The translations under genes were made by a program, and so were the position numbers. From contig JAACJK010000001.1 of the NCBI GenBank assembly GCA_013368325.1, positions 2,666,001 through 2,730,000 on the forward strand: a stretch of 64,000 bases of DNA, given 5' to 3'. The DNA comes from Ephemerocybe angulata (lineage: Eukaryota > Basidiomycota > Agaricomycetes > Agaricales > Psathyrellaceae). Under the pieces are notes generated by a model. The model saw nothing but the letters and a program-made list of their open reading frames with translations. It searched no databases and was not told the origin of the DNA. Position 1 is the stretch's first letter, and each line of letters starts with the position of its first letter. Shown here in pieces: positions 23,272 through 35,771 of this stretch.

Positions 23272-26174
23272 ATGGGTTCAGCGAGGCGCGGTCGACCCAA
23301 AATCGTGCGTCTGAATCAATTCTAATTAGTGGAACATGGATTGACGCGACGATGAACACAGAAACCACCGAAGAAGGTGATTAACGCTCAGATTTGAACT
23401 GTGTACCCAGTTTGACCAAGAAACAGCACGGCCAAGAATTCTCAGCGGAGAGAACATGGGTCGCTTTGTCGAAAAGCATTAAGGAGGTCCAGAATCACAA
23501 CGCGGCCAACCTTTCCTTCGAAGAGAACTACCGATATGCATACAACATGGTGCTACACAAGAAGGACGAAATGCTATATAATGGAGTCAGTGCTCTGGTT
23601 GCTGAACACCTCGACACGCTTGCCGAGGAACACATTATCCCCCGATTCCCTGCCGGTTCAATAGGCGATCCCATCCAACGAAGTCAGGCAGACGAATTGC
23701 TGTTGAAGGGCTTGAAGGACGTGTGGGACGACCATGAGAGTAGCATGACGAAGCTGGGACAGTTGCTCAAGTATATGGTGCGTCATAACCGCCTCCAGCG
23801 CCTCTGCATCTAATCGAGAATCTATCTAGGATCGAATATACCCAGAGAAGGCACACGTACCGACGACCTGGGTCAAAGGACTAGAACTCTTTCTGGTGCA
23901 TATCATTAAGACCCCAATCAAGGACCATCTTGTAACTGCTATCCTCAAACAAGTCCAACATGAACGCGAGGGCTATGTCATCAATCGCTCTGCCGTGAAG
24001 GGTTGTGTGGACGTCTTTCACCGTCTGGAAACCGATCATGGGACTGTATACAAGACCGAGCTTGAAAAGAAATTTCTGGAGGAAAGCGAGACGTTCTACA
24101 AGTCTGAGGCACAGCACTTGTTGAGCACCTGTGAATGCCCTGAGTATCTACGAAGAGTGGGTCCTTAATTTGTCCCCTATATCCTCCCTCTTACCCTTTG
24201 CAGGTCGAGTCTCGCTATCAATCGGAGGATTCTCGAATTCACCACTACCTGTCTCCTCAAACGGGGCCCGGACTCAGGAAAATCCTTGAAGACACTCTCC
24301 TCATCCCAAATCTTTCGACAGTCATTTCCATGCCCAACTCCGGATTGGACTCGATGATCGATACGGACAAGTTTGACGATCTGGCCCGTTTGTACCGTTT
24401 GTATCTTCCCGTTCAAGGGGGTTTATCATGTCTGAAGCGAACGTTGCGCGAGTCGATAAACAGGCGAGGAAAGGATTTGAACGACATTTCCTTGGGAGTG
24501 GGAGGAGGTGATGGAGAAGGAGAGGAAGGCCAAGAGGAGGAAGGGCCCAAGCGGAAAGAGAAAGGGAAGGCTAAAGCTCGTCCTCCACCTGGTGCTCTCC
24601 CGGCGATCAAGTGGGTGCAAGATGTTCTCGATCTCAAGGATAAATTCGACAGGGTGTGGAGAGACTCCTTCGAATCTGACCGCGAGGTCGAGGCGTCTCT
24701 GAACGAAGTGCGTATGACTGCCCCAAAACATCGGTCCACGACTAATTTCCCTCAAGGCATTTGAATCATTTGTCAACAACCACCCCAAGGCTCCAGAGTA
24801 TACATCACTGTTCATCGACGACCATCTCAAGAGAGGAATCAAAGGAGTAAGTCGCCGTCATCCACAACCTGATATTTATCTCATGGAAACAGTTTACGGA
24901 AGCCGAAGTGGACTCTATCCTTGACAAGACGATCACAGTCTTCCGCTACATCTCCGACAAAGACGTCTTCGAGCGCTACTACAAGGGTCACTTGGCAAAG
25001 CGGCTGTTGCACAAGCGCTCAGTATCAGATGATGCTGAGCGCGGAATGCTCAGCAAGCTTAAAATCGAGTCAGGGTATCAGTTCACTTCGAAACTCGAGG
25101 GAATGTTCAACGATATCAAGCTATCTGGAGATGCGATGGACGAATACCGCAAGGTTTTGGAAACCAGAACGGTGAGCTTTTCCATCAGGTCCTTCGAGCC
25201 ATTTTGTTCAATTTGTTTCTAGGCGCCCAGTGTCGACATTAATGTCACAGTGATGACTGCAACCTTTTGGCCATTCTCTGCACCGAAGGCAGCACCCTTG
25301 ATGCCAGAGATTCTGTCAGAAGCTTGTAAATCATATGAAGCCTTTTATTTCTCAAGACACTCTGGCCGCCGCTTGACATGGCTAACATCTCAGGGCAACG
25401 CAGACATGCGGGCTACCTTCCGAAGTCGAAGTCACGAGCTAAATGTCTCGACGCATGCTCTCATGATTCTGCTTCTCTTTGAAAAACTGGGGGATGATGA
25501 TTTCCTGACTTACAGCGTCCGTATTTCCATTGCCTCACTTCGAATCTCATCCTCATGGCCAATGCAGGAGATCAAGGAAGCCACAGAAATCGAAGAGAGT
25601 GATCTCAAGCGCAATCTTCAGTCACTCGCCTGCGCCAAGTACAAGATCCTCAGGAAGCATCCACATGGAAGGGAAATCGACGTAGATGACTCTTTCTCTT
25701 TCAATGTCGATTTCCAAGCCTCAATCCAGAAGATCAAGATCAGCACCGTGTCTTCTAAGCCAGAGACCCCTCAAGAACGCAAAGAGACTCACGACAGGAT
25801 TGAGGAAGAGAGGAAGCATCAAATTGATGTGGGTTTTCTCTTCTGGGCACCTGGGTCCCGTTTGGGCTGATGTCTTTTTCCAGGCTTGCGTTGTACGAAT
25901 TATGAAGGATAGGAAGCATATGGGTCACAACGAGCTTGTTAACGAGGTTACAAGACAACTGGCTAGTAGGTTCAATCCGGATCCACTTGCGATTAAGAAG
26001 AGGATAGAAGCTCTAATTGAGGTGAGTTTCGAGAGATGGTGTGGATCTGCGTTCTCACTCTTCACCGCCAGCGCGAGTATCTGGAACGATGTGAAGACCG
26101 AAAATCATATAACTACATGGTCAGCCCTTCTTTCTGGTCTATCTTGTTGTCGTCTAATCCTGTTGTAGGCTTAA
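23272..26174 (+). CDS. CUL3: cullin-3 (scaffold of BTB-type ubiquitin ligases)
   Basis: Scaffold that binds BTB adaptors by its N-terminal helices and the RING protein Rbx1 by its C-terminal cullin-homology domain. Clear CUL3 stretches: [55 protein letters not shown] and [19 protein letters not shown]. The C-terminal winged helix has the neddylation site [18 protein letters not shown]. The last coding exon is two codons: YNYM is followed by an intron, and GCT-TAA lies at 26169-26174. An Asp/Glu/Lys-rich insert (near 24490-24570) is longer than in animals. The start is inferred: ATG at 23272 codes [11 protein letters not shown], like other CUL3 N-termini. Joining at GTGCGT to an acceptor near 23420 leads into [11 protein letters not shown] in frame. 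An ATG at 23352 runs into a stop and was discarded. Confidence 0.9.
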
Positions 26175-26399
26175 TCTTTCGCATTGCATCCACTGTATAT
26201 TTATTTGGAATCCCTTGCATGTACACCATTTACTCCACGCACTTAGCTCGAGTATGTATCACAACCATCATATCAATAACGAACAACCCGTACTAAAATA
26301 CACGTCAGGCCTGTATTGTATCGACCCCGTCATAAACAAAGAAAGATATCATGCAATATGCTGTCCGAATCGTATACTATCGCTACAGGGAGGGAAAAC

Positions 26400-27173
26400 T
26401 CAAGCGGAGAATCTCAGAATGTTTGTGATGTCCAAAGCGGACTGGGCAGCAGCCTGCGCCTGCAGGAGTGCCTGGAGCGCCTTTCCGTTGTTCCAGTTGG
26501 ACCCGCCCACGGAGATGACGTGGCTGCCGATGTCGACCCCATTGAAGTCGAAAGCGTTCCTGTTCAGTCCTCCGCCCTCGGCCAAAAGTTGGAGGAGTTG
26601 GTCGGCGATGACCTGGTCGAATCCAGGGACGCGGCCGTTGAGGCGCTGGAGGTCGTTTCCGAAGATGTCGAATCCGGCAGTGAACTGCTGGAGGAGAATA
26701 GCCTGTGCTTCTACCTCGCAGATTTGCTCGAGGATGAGCCTGACAATGGTCGGTGAGCTTGGTACTCGTTCTGGTGGATTTAGAGTTGATGTTAACTAAC
26801 CGCTTGGAGAACTCCTGGATGATCGCCAGCTGCTGCTGGACGACGTTGATCTGGTTCGCTTGGCAGAGCAGCTGGTTTTGTTGGGCGAGGAGGATCTGCT
26901 TGTTGAGCGATCCGTCGAAGTTCCCGGCACCGAAGAAGTCGTCAAATTTGTTGAGCGACGGGAGGCCTCCCCAGTTGTTCAAGGAGAAAGGCTGGGGAAG
27001 GGACCTCGTGGACAGCTCTGCGATCGCACATTAGCATAGCTCTCAGGTATTGGGAGATGGCTAGGCTGCATACCGGCATGCGCCTCACCAGTGGGGTGGT
27101 GGGGAAGAGGGGTGGCCAAAGCAGAGCCAACAAGTGCCATCAAGGCCAGACCAGAGCGAAGGTAAGAAAGCAT
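26400..27173 (-). CDS. secreted protein A of a tandem paralogous pair
   Basis: Three exons, about 215 residues. A signal peptide (MLSYLRSGLALMALVGSALA) is cut before TPLPHHPT. The mature part has a shared block N-W-G-G-L-P-S-L-N then KFDDFFGAGNFDG, a helix ending QLAIIQEFSKR, then after a phase-2 intron LILEQICEVEAQAILLQQF. The C-terminal part has SNWNNGKALQALLQAQAAAQ. It has two or three Cys only. Intron positions and phases match those of gene 28094-28872 exactly. No known domain is visible; the helix content and small size fit fungal small secreted proteins. The cullin-3 stop lies 225 bp away, tail to tail. Confidence 0.85.
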
Positions 27174-28093
27174 GATCGAAGAATTAAACAGGTTAAAGAC
27201 GATGAGTTCGAAAGGTAGGATCCTCAAAGGAAGGTTGGTGTTAGAAGGTCGAAAAGAGTGGTGTTGAAAAGAGGTGAGGATCCAAGAACAAATGCCAACC
27301 TGGGCGAAAGAATGAACGAAGGAAGGGAAGAAGGCGGGTGAATGAGAACAACTGGATGAGAGGGACTGGCTTTTTTCGGTACTCATAACCTGGCTTTTAT
27401 GTCTGAGGCTTCCAGGTATGTGTGTTCTTCCTTGGCGAGAGACGGATTCGAATCTCTATAGGAACAAGTCATCGCTACCTTCGTATGCGTAAATTTCGTA
27501 GTATTCACGACTGCTTTGCGGCCACTTCGGAATATTGCTATGGGCTTCGGTAGGCTCTGGGCTTTCAATAGATCCGGTGGATGTATGTGTCGTAAGGAAG
27601 CACTCAATGAAGTTACCAAATATGGGGTGCTTTAATTGCATACAGCGCTACTGACATCAGAGCAGAGAAGCGACACTTAGCAAACCTGGATCACACGGAG
27701 GCCCAATCAGGATGTGTTTTCCTTTCGTTGCTCGAGATGACTTTCAGTATCGTAAAGATAAAGACGGTGTTGCTCTCCCAGCTGACTGGAGTCGCCCATC
27801 CCCCACGACCCACCTTTTCCTTGGCGCCAACGAAGAGAGAGGGAGGGCGCCTATACCAGCGAGTTGGGTCCTTCGCGTTGCCCAGTTGTGGCATATTCGT
27901 CGGGGATATCCAATAGGTTGGGCTTCAAGCAGTTATTAAACAGATATACAGAAGGATCCCGGATAAATAGAGCAGGCAATACGCGAAAGGTGCAATGTAC
28001 GTCTAAGTGAAGGAAAGGCGAATGGTGTACGCAATGGCCAAGGTCGGGGCCATATATGCTGAGGAAAATGGAGGACAAACAGCGACTACTACA
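27174..28093. other. spacer between the paralogous secreted genes
   Basis: About 920 bp: promoter of gene A (which lies downstream on the minus strand) and 3' flank of gene B. Short open frames at 27712-27939 and nearby carry no motif and are not supported. No direct repeat flanking the two genes is obvious by eye. Confidence 0.4.
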
Positions 28094-28872
28094 TTAGTCA
28101 CCGTTATTGAAAGAGTCTCCAGCCCAAGCATCCCACGAGACCCTGTACGCCCTCCCGACAGAGACGGGCGACTGCCTGTTATTCCAGTTGTGTCCCCTGA
28201 CGATAACAGTCTCCTTTCCGAGATCGTGACCGGAGAAGCCCCAGTCGTCGTTGCTGAGGGTATCGTCATGGCTCACAATCCTGTCGAAGTGGCTCGCAAT
28301 GCGACGGTCGAACCCGATGCGGTGGCCACCCTTGACGCGCCTGAGGTCGCGGCCGAACCCGTAGAGCCGGCCGAAGTATTGCTCAAAGACGATGGTCTGG
28401 ACCTCGACCTCGCAGATATGCTCCGAGATAATTCTAAGAGATAATTGAAGTTAAGGACCCGCGAAACCTACGAGGAGGAGAGGAGAGGATATGGTCTTAC
28501 CGCTTCGCCATTTCGTGGAGTACAAGAAGGCGCTGCTGAACGATGCGCACCTCCTGGGCATGGCACACCAGCTCATGATCCTTCACAAATACCTGCTGGT
28601 AGTTGTGACCGTCAAAGTTGTCGACGCCGTGGAAGTCATCAAACTTGTCCAGAGTTTTGAATCCTCCCCAATGGTCGAACTTAGTGACCTGATGCCCCCC
28701 TCGGGCTGGAAGAGTTTTGCGCGCTCGTCAGCTGACGTATATGTGCATGGCAGGTATATTCATGCTTACCATATTTTGCAGCATCGTAGGAAAGACCCAT
28801 AGGGGATGAGGCGACCCCAGAAATGAGGATAGCCAGAGAAGAAATGAGCGTGACAAAGTTCCAGAACGACAT
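28094..28872 (-). CDS. secreted protein B of a tandem paralogous pair
   Basis: Three exons, about 215 residues, same orientation as gene A. Signal peptide MSFWNFVTLISSLAILISGV. The mature part has F-D-H-W-G-G-F-K-T-L-D then KFDDFHGVDNFDG, then VRIVQQRLLVLHEMAKR. After a phase-2 intron it reads IISEHICEVEVQTIVFEQY, and it ends with GHNWNNRQSPVSVGRAYRVS. Both introns fall at the same places and in the same phases (after the signal exon, phase 1; after (S/A)KR, phase 2) as in gene A. Relative to A it has many His and Asp residues (SHDDTLSNDDWGFSGHD). Function unknown. Confidence 0.85.
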
Positions 28873-29714
28873 GTCGTTGAGATGCTGGATAAAATGAATG
28901 GATATAACTGTCAGGTTAAGCGTCAGATATCTTTACCACATCCAATACTTGAAAACATACCGGTGGTTAACTAGGAGGCTACCTGGCCTAAAGAACGAAA
29001 GGAAAAGAACGAAGAAAGACCAGGAGAAACTCGAAAGGAGGTAAGGATGCTGCGTTTTCGTTGAGAGAATTAGTAGACTTTTATACCTGCGGAGCAGGGA
29101 AGTACCCTCAGAGCAATGCAGAGCTCATGTCTTCCACCGCAAAGGATTTTTGACAGACGATCGACAGGGACGAGGACGTGTAATCTCTTGGCCAAAGCCC
29201 CTATGCACCGCACGCACGCGGCGCATCACCCAAAAAGGGGAGATCATGCACCAGAAAAGGCAATCTGGTCTAAAAATAGACCAGCCTTCCGCAATAGGAC
29301 GCGAAGATCAGACGAAGATGTCCTTGGCCGGGTACTTCCAAGTATCCAGGCAGAGCGCGCTGGAATGCGAACCAGCTGAGAGATGCTTACTGACTTTGGA
29401 GTCAGTCTAACAAGACAGGGGGCGCTGAATGTCATACTGAACTCTCCGAGATCCTTCGCAACGGCCAATGGTGTGCTTGGAAACGAGAACTGACAGTGGG
29501 ATAGTCGAAGCTGGTGGCCCAAGGGTGAGATTATGGATAGCATTCAGCCGAAGCTGAGCGTTGGCCAGGACTGCCTCCGTTCGACCGTTATGCCACGACC
29601 CAGAAGAATGGTATCTGAAGCTCTGGTGGTTGTAAGGCTTGCTGTTCTGTACCGGGGAGATAACTGCAAACTCCGGAATTAATCAAGAATGTGGGTATAA
29701 ATTCAATCTCTATG
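28873..29714. other. intergenic, no gene recognised
   Basis: About 840 bp between secreted gene B and the DnaJ stop. It contains gene B's promoter. I read both strands and see only short motif-free frames. Confidence 0.45.
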
Positions 29715-31373
29715 TCACAATTCGTCATGGGTAGCCGATGATAATTGGAATGCCTCTGCGAATTCTGTTATGAGGAAAAGCAATGTTAGCGCTAAGGTTT
29801 TAGGAGAGAAGAAGAAGGGATGGGTTGTACTTCTTCGCATTAGTGGTGTGACCTCGGTAGGTAGGACCACATTGTATTCCACAAACAAATCTCCATGCTG
29901 CTCATGTCTATTGAAAAGAGGCATACCCTCTCCCTTGATGACTTGCACGTAACCTAGGTTGAATCAGTACACCGAATACGCCAGCGTAACAACGGAGAAG
30001 GCAGACATACCTGGTTGCGTGACGCCTTTCCGTACTAGTGGTACAGTCCGACCATCAAGGTGTGTCAAGTTGCGTTCGAACCCGAGGAGAGCCTGTAGAT
30101 GGATATCGCGTGTGTGAGGTTGGTAAGACGGAGTCAAGTTTAGCGAACGCACCTCATCGACTCCAATGGTCTCTTTCCAATAAAGACTGCTCTCTTTCCG
30201 TCTAAAGCCCCCAGTCTCCTTCTTGCTGCGTACTCGGAGCACGACATCGCCCGCCTCCCAGTCTGGACTTTCGTCTGCCTCTCCCTCGAACACGACTTCG
30301 TGACCCTCCGGCATTCCAGCGATAACATCCAGAGTGTAGTGTGCTGTGTGATCCATGACCTTGTTTCCTTGGCAGTGGGGACACCGGCGCTTGATAACCT
30401 TTCCGCGACCACCGCACTCATTACAAGTGACCTGACTTTGGGCAAACATACCAGGGAAGATCTTGAAGTGATGCGTCAGCGGTCGGAGTGCCTTCTGTGT
30501 ATCACCTAACGCACCTGTTGCTTAACCAACTTGACTCCCTGACCATTACAAGACGTGCATGTGTGGATATCACCATCACTTGCAGCACCAGAGCCTCTAC
30601 AGTGGTCACACAGAATCTTCTTCTTAATCATGAACTGAGAAATTCTGAGTAAGTTTATATTCGAAGTATGGGTTACGTGGACTCACATCGATGCTGCCAC
30701 CGGCATATACATCCGCCAGGGATACTTCAAACTCGGTGAGCGAGGACGGTCCCTTCCTTGTTTGTTGGTGGTGGTCTATATCATAGATTAGTACGGGCCC
30801 GGGAACCAAGAGATTAATCACTCACGTCCACCGAAGAAGTTCTGGAACATGTCGAACGGATTACCACCATGCTGCTGTCCTCCTTCATGTGCTTTCAAGC
30901 CCTCCTGCAAATAGCCGGTTAACATATTTCGCACATGCGTCGGGCGGGTACTTACCTCGCCATGGCGGTCGTAGATTTCACGTTTCTAATACAGATTTAG
31001 CGTTATCCACCGGCCTGCCTTGACAGCTTATCTCACCTTAATATCCGAGAGGATTTCGTAGGCTATCCCAAAGTCAGCGTGAATATAACTTGGTAGAAGC
31101 GCGAGATACCACATACCCCGAGCGATTTCGACGAATCTATCCTCCGCGCCCGGGCTCTTATTCTTGTCGGGGTGCCATTTCTTGCTCAGGCGCTTGTATG
31201 CAGCTCTAATATCTTTTTCCGAGGCTGATTTGTGGACTTTTGACGAGAAAAGTTAGTCTCCGAGGCCCCGCAAACGGGTAGATTAGCTGCATACCGTCTA
31301 GAATCTTGTAGTAATCCGCCGCCGCTGCGAAGAGAGCGAGGGAGAGGACGAGAAGAAATGAGGGTAGCAGCAT
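29715..31373 (-). CDS. SCJ1: ER-luminal DnaJ (Hsp40) co-chaperone
   Basis: Class I J-protein that stimulates the ER Hsp70 (Kar2/BiP). The start at 31373 gives a signal peptide (MLLPSFLLVLSLALFAAA) cut before DYYKILD. The J-domain follows, with its HPD in KKWHPDKNKSPGAED (about 31170). Next comes a Gly-rich NPFDMFQNFFGG, then the zinc domain with CDHCRGSG, CTSCNGQG, CNECGGRG and CPHCQGNK, then the substrate-binding domains. The C-terminus is SSATHDEL, stop TGA at 29715-29717: an HDEL retrieval signal that fixes the location as the ER lumen. At least eight introns. Yeast Scj1 uses KDEL; HDEL is the usual fungal form. Divergent from the gene at 31636, sharing about 260 bp. Confidence 0.93.
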
Positions 31374-31635
31374 GGCAAGAGATTGTGGACCGCGTCGGCG
31401 GGTGGAGGGAACGGGAGAGAGATAGCGGGCGTCGCAGGCGGCGGAAACGTATACGGGTGCTCTCATTTCGTGTAACATACGTGTCCATTTCATCCGCTCG
31501 CGGGACCTCGCACGTGCACCGCGTATTAAGGCACGGGGCTCGCTCGGGACCTTCCGGTCTCGCGGGAACCTCGCTCCAGAGACCCGAGCGCGACGCCGAA
31601 GCATCTTTCGTCACCGTTGGACACGACGAGCAACG

Positions 31636-33271
31636 ATGCTACGGCGGGCAAGACTGACGACGCGCCTTTATCGCCAGTACTCCACCTCCGCAACTGCAGA
31701 TCCATATGCCAACTTCCGAAAGCTGAGAGGTCAGCCGTGAATCCCTGTGGTCGAGATTGCTTTGCTCACTGTCGCGACAGCCTTCCCGTTCGCGTTCGGC
31801 GAGAGCACTGCGAAGGCATACATGGGTCTCTACGCCTCTGCTATATGCGATAAAGACCTTCTGGGATCTGCCGTAGCCCGGTTTCTTGGGCCCTTCCTTG
31901 GGGAGAACTGGGGAATTCAGCCAACTCGAATTGTTCCTCTATACTTCCCCGCTTGGATTGCCGATGCAGAGTTGAAGGCAGACGTCTCGTACAAGGACTC
32001 TCCGGTTCGTTACAATGTTTACACAAATACCCTCCTCCGTGTCTAACTTATGCCACAGAAAACTGTGGATATCCAATTACAAAATGTGTGAGTTCCTCTC
32101 GCGGCTCTTCCTTCGAAAGTACTGAAGGATTTTAGCTATCTACCAGGTACACACCACCCCGTCTAGCCGCGCCAGGACTCACTCTAACATGACACATAGG
32201 ATCCGACTACCAAGTTCTCTCATCCGTCCCTCTCGTCGACATTGAAGGTGAACTTATCCCCTCCCAACGAGAACCCAAACCATGGTCGACCGACATGATG
32301 CGCCAATACGACCAGGACATCAGCTGCCTCCCCTTCACCCTCCACCCCATCGCTGGCTTCCGAGCGCTTAAAGACATGGAAACCGAAGTCTACCCCGAAC
32401 TCAAATGCCGCCTGGATGCCGTCAGAGAGAGCTTTGTTCGTCCCTAATTCGAGCCCTTCATTTCGTCTTGAATTGACGGGCATTCTCTGAAGGTAGTCCA
32501 CCGACCAGTCCTCATCCCGGTCTACCTCGCACAATACGACGTAGAAGAAACCGAAGGCGAGAAACGGTCTTGCACCGTCTTCATCGACGCCTCTTCGAGA
32601 AGCGTGAGTCTCCTTCCACATCCCTCCAACAACAAACCACTGAAAGCATTTTTCAGGGAGGAACCTACGCCTTCAGATCCCCCGACAGCCTCTACAACGA
32701 GTACGACACCGGCGTCGACGATCTCGCCAAGACAATGGACTTCCTATCCCCAGATAACCCGCACATGTTCTCCTTCACCGCGAAGCGCCAAAAGTTCGTC
32801 GGACAAGGCACGGTATCCTTATCCCCTCCGCGCGACATCTACAAGGCCCTCACCAACTGGATCAGTATGACCATCCGGAACCCCGAGGTAATTGAGGAGG
32901 TTGCAAAGTGCAGTCAGGATCAACTGGGCGAGATGGACAGCGACCCCCGAATCCGCGTATATGACACTCTAGATAGAGCTGAGACTGGTGTCTGGATGGA
33001 ATTGGGTGCAGAGAAAATGATGGTTCGCCGAATAATCGAGGTGAGTTCCGCCAGTCAACGCTGGTGCACCTGGTGCTTACTTTGGTTGTAGCGCATCGAC
33101 GAACAGGTCCAGGAGATGGACGAGGACGTTCCGGCGCACATGGAGATACCAATAAAGCATCTGCAAGGTCAGGAGCAAGCGTTAGAGGAGAAGAGGGCCG
33201 AGTTAGAGCCATCTTGGTGGAAAGACTATCTCGCCCAGAAGTTGAAGAAGCAGGATACTCAGTCACCATAG
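31636..33271 (+). CDS. probable mitochondrial protein, family not recognised
   Basis: Seven or more exons, about 400 residues. The N-terminus MLRRARLTTRLYRQYSTSAT is a textbook mitochondrial presequence (Arg-rich, ending R-x-Y-S). Exons join in frame as FRKLRAFPFAFGESTAKAYM, then GENWGIQPTRIVPLYFPAW, KDSP-KTVDIQLQN, and a very short exon giving AIYQ. The chain then continues YQVLSSVPLVDIEGELIP. The C-terminal half has HMFSFTAKRQKFVGQGTVSL and a charged helical tail (RIDEQVQEMDEDVPAHMEIP). No catalytic motif seen. It looks like a conserved basidiomycete mitochondrial protein, perhaps associated with the inner membrane or respiratory assembly, but that is a guess. The end is QKLKKQDTQSP, TAG at 33269. 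Confidence 0.78.
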
Positions 33272-33461
33272 TCAGAGCTGTTCCAAACGCTCAGAACTCA
33301 TCAATGGTTGTGAATCTGGTTTCCATTGACATTCTTCTGAATAGCTATCTACTTTACTTAATCCTTAAAATATACACTCCCTCCGACGCTGGCGCGGGTA
33401 AAAAGAACGGTATAGTTAGAAGTCCTATTAAAGTGGTATATGCGAACATGGTATGTATGTG

Positions 33462-35771
33462 TTACAGAAAAACATCTGTCCAAGATACTAGCAGTGTACA
33501 CAGCAGGAGCACAGAAACAGGCCACGAGAACACATCCGTGAGCGAACCGCGAAGCCCGACACCAGCGTTAGTCCAACCGGGAGGAAGGCCCAAGGACACA
33601 TTACTGTCCGTTTTCGTAAAAACGCTGGTTGTGACCTGGCCAGCCGGGTCTGTAATGACGCTCGTAACGACGCTTGGTTCTGGGGTGATAGAAGGGAGTG
33701 CGGTGGTGTTGTATGGGGTGAGAGTTCCGAATATCGTACTGTAAGTGGAGGTAGCGAGACCGGTTGACACCACAGCGCCGACTGCGGCAGTTATGGTGCT
33801 ATTAAGGGTGTATGGAGGCGTGGTGTAGGTGGGTGTGGCGAGGATAACGTTGGGCAATGTTGTCGCGACCGTGGCGGACACGGAGGATAGGTAGGATGAG
33901 AGTGATTGGGGTGTTTGGTTCTGTACGAGGTTAGCAACCTCAGTAGCGTTTCTCAATGGGTAAAACCCTATCATAGGAGGTTCTTTTGTGTTGATACCAA
34001 AGCTGCAGGGCGGTATAGGTGAGTGGTGTACTCCAATTGACACAGATGAAGACCCACCTGAAGATGGAGTACACTGTGTTCAAGAATGGAGCGCCTGCGC
34101 AAGGAAGAGGAATGTTACACCCTGGATACTAGAGTTCCGTAAGATGCATACCTAGTTGCCAGTCGATTCCATCAGTGCTTGGAGGCGAAGCACGCGGCCA
34201 AGAGAGGCATAAATTAGGATTGCCAGCTGCAGGTCCGATGATGTAGTCCTCAGGCAGCAATGTGTAGGTCGTCGTTCTAGAGTTTTGTAAGATCCCAGTC
34301 CTCACGAACGTCAAGGTATGCACGTACCCGAAGGTAAATGTCATCGGTACGATAGTATCGCAAGGTACGACCCACTGTCCAGCGTCGGTGTCAACGATAC
34401 GCGCGCCTTCAATTTGCGAGAATATCCTCGAGACCTATAGGCTGTTAGTCCAATACTTGAGGGTAGTATGGAGTCAATATGCTAACATCTTGAACTGGCC
34501 CAGTGATACCAGATGCTCCACTAACCCACACGTAAGTTTGGCTTCTGAGCTTCAACAAGAATAGGCATACTCACACGTCAATGAGTGCCAGAGACCTTCC
34601 CCCTCCAATATCCGGGTAAGTAGGATTTGGAGTCAGACTGGTTCCATTGATCTAGCAAGAATAAGAATAAGCACCCTCCACACCACGGTAGAGCGAAGAG
34701 GGACTGACGGAGAAGGATGGCAGTGGGATAGCCCATTGGAGGTATGTCGCAGTGGTTTCGTTAACCGCATTAACGAAAGGCGGGAAGGTGGCGACCCGGT
34801 TCCATGAGATTTGCTTGGTATCGTTAACAACCGAGGAGTCGATGGCACCTGTTATGACGCGAGAGGCATGGTAAGCCCCTTGTTACGCGGAAAGTGGTGA
34901 ACGGCGAAAACTTGCCGATCGTCAATGAGCCCGTCAAATTCTTCGTCAAGCTCAGCGCAAATAGAGGATAGTCCAGTAGACCCTTGTACGCGAGCGTGGT
35001 GAAGAACGGCGTCGAATTGGTCGCCTTCAAGATTGATGATATTCTCGGGAACCCGAGCCCAAATATCCCGCTGACTTGGTCAGTGAAGGTGACGTTCGAG
35101 CTTGTGACAAGGCCTAGTAAACCCGGCCCATGAGTCTCCAGTCGCAGCAAAAGCGATGTGCATCGCCATACGCACCAAAGGTTTCCTCAGGTATGGTGAG
35201 GTTTGCTATCTTGATCGTTTCTTTGGCCACATAACCCGAGGCGGCTATCCGCGCGACGGTGAGTTTAGCCCTTCATGAGATTTAGGAAAGGGGGAACACA
35301 TACTTGATCCGTCCGCGTATCTAGCAGTGAACGTCGTCGCATTGTCGTTCACCGGGAGGAAGGTTGGGCTCTTGTATGCCAGAGGGTACCTCGGCACCTG
35401 GGCACATTGCGGAGAGCGGCAACCGGTTGAGACGACCCACAGATCCGAAGATGCGGTATCGAGGGCTACTCGAAGGTGGATCTCTCCGAACTGCACAATA
35501 GTGTAATGAGACCTGTTGTGCGTCAGCCTAACCTTCAGTCAGAACCAGAGCGACAGCGTGCTCACAATCTGTCCTTCGAAGCTGACACAGAAGACCACCC
35601 CTTCCCCTGCTGCCCATTCGCCCCTATCACATCGCGACGCTGCAGAGAGTGGGACGAGTGTATTGGAAGTGTGAAGGGTTGGGATCGTGGTACGAGGCGT
35701 GGTACGAGTTCGCCCAGGGCTGTCGCCGCACAGAACAAGGTAGAAAGCGCCACCAGCACAACGAACTGCAT
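33462..35771 (-). CDS. pepsin-type aspartic protease, GPI-anchored type
   Basis: A1 family protease. It has a signal peptide (MQFVVLVALSTLFCAATA), a propeptide with SLQRR, then the first catalytic motif as DTASSDLWVVSTGC (about 35440) where D-T-G-S is usual. The flap region is TFTARYADGS. The second catalytic motif appears only after splicing: LALIDV joined by a GTGAGT...GTTAG intron near 34575-34525 gives D-V-G in place of D-T/S-G, followed by ASGITGPVQDVSRIF. Then QWVVPCDTIVPMTFTFG and SFGINT lead into a Ser/Thr-rich tail. The C-terminus is a hydrophobic stretch (WPVSVLLLCTLLVSW) with a short polar end, a GPI-attachment signal as in yapsins. About twelve introns. Both catalytic Asp are kept; the Gly of the first motif is Ala. 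Confidence 0.87.

Noticed and set aside
23352..23383. Alternative cullin-3 start (MNTETTEEG)
   Set aside because: Joining it to the next plausible acceptor gives an immediate stop; the ATG at 23272 with [11 protein letters not shown] resembles other CUL3 N-termini.
28007..28444. 145-codon plus-strand frame opposite secreted gene B
   Set aside because: Antisense shadow; the minus strand has a signal peptide, conserved introns and a paralog.
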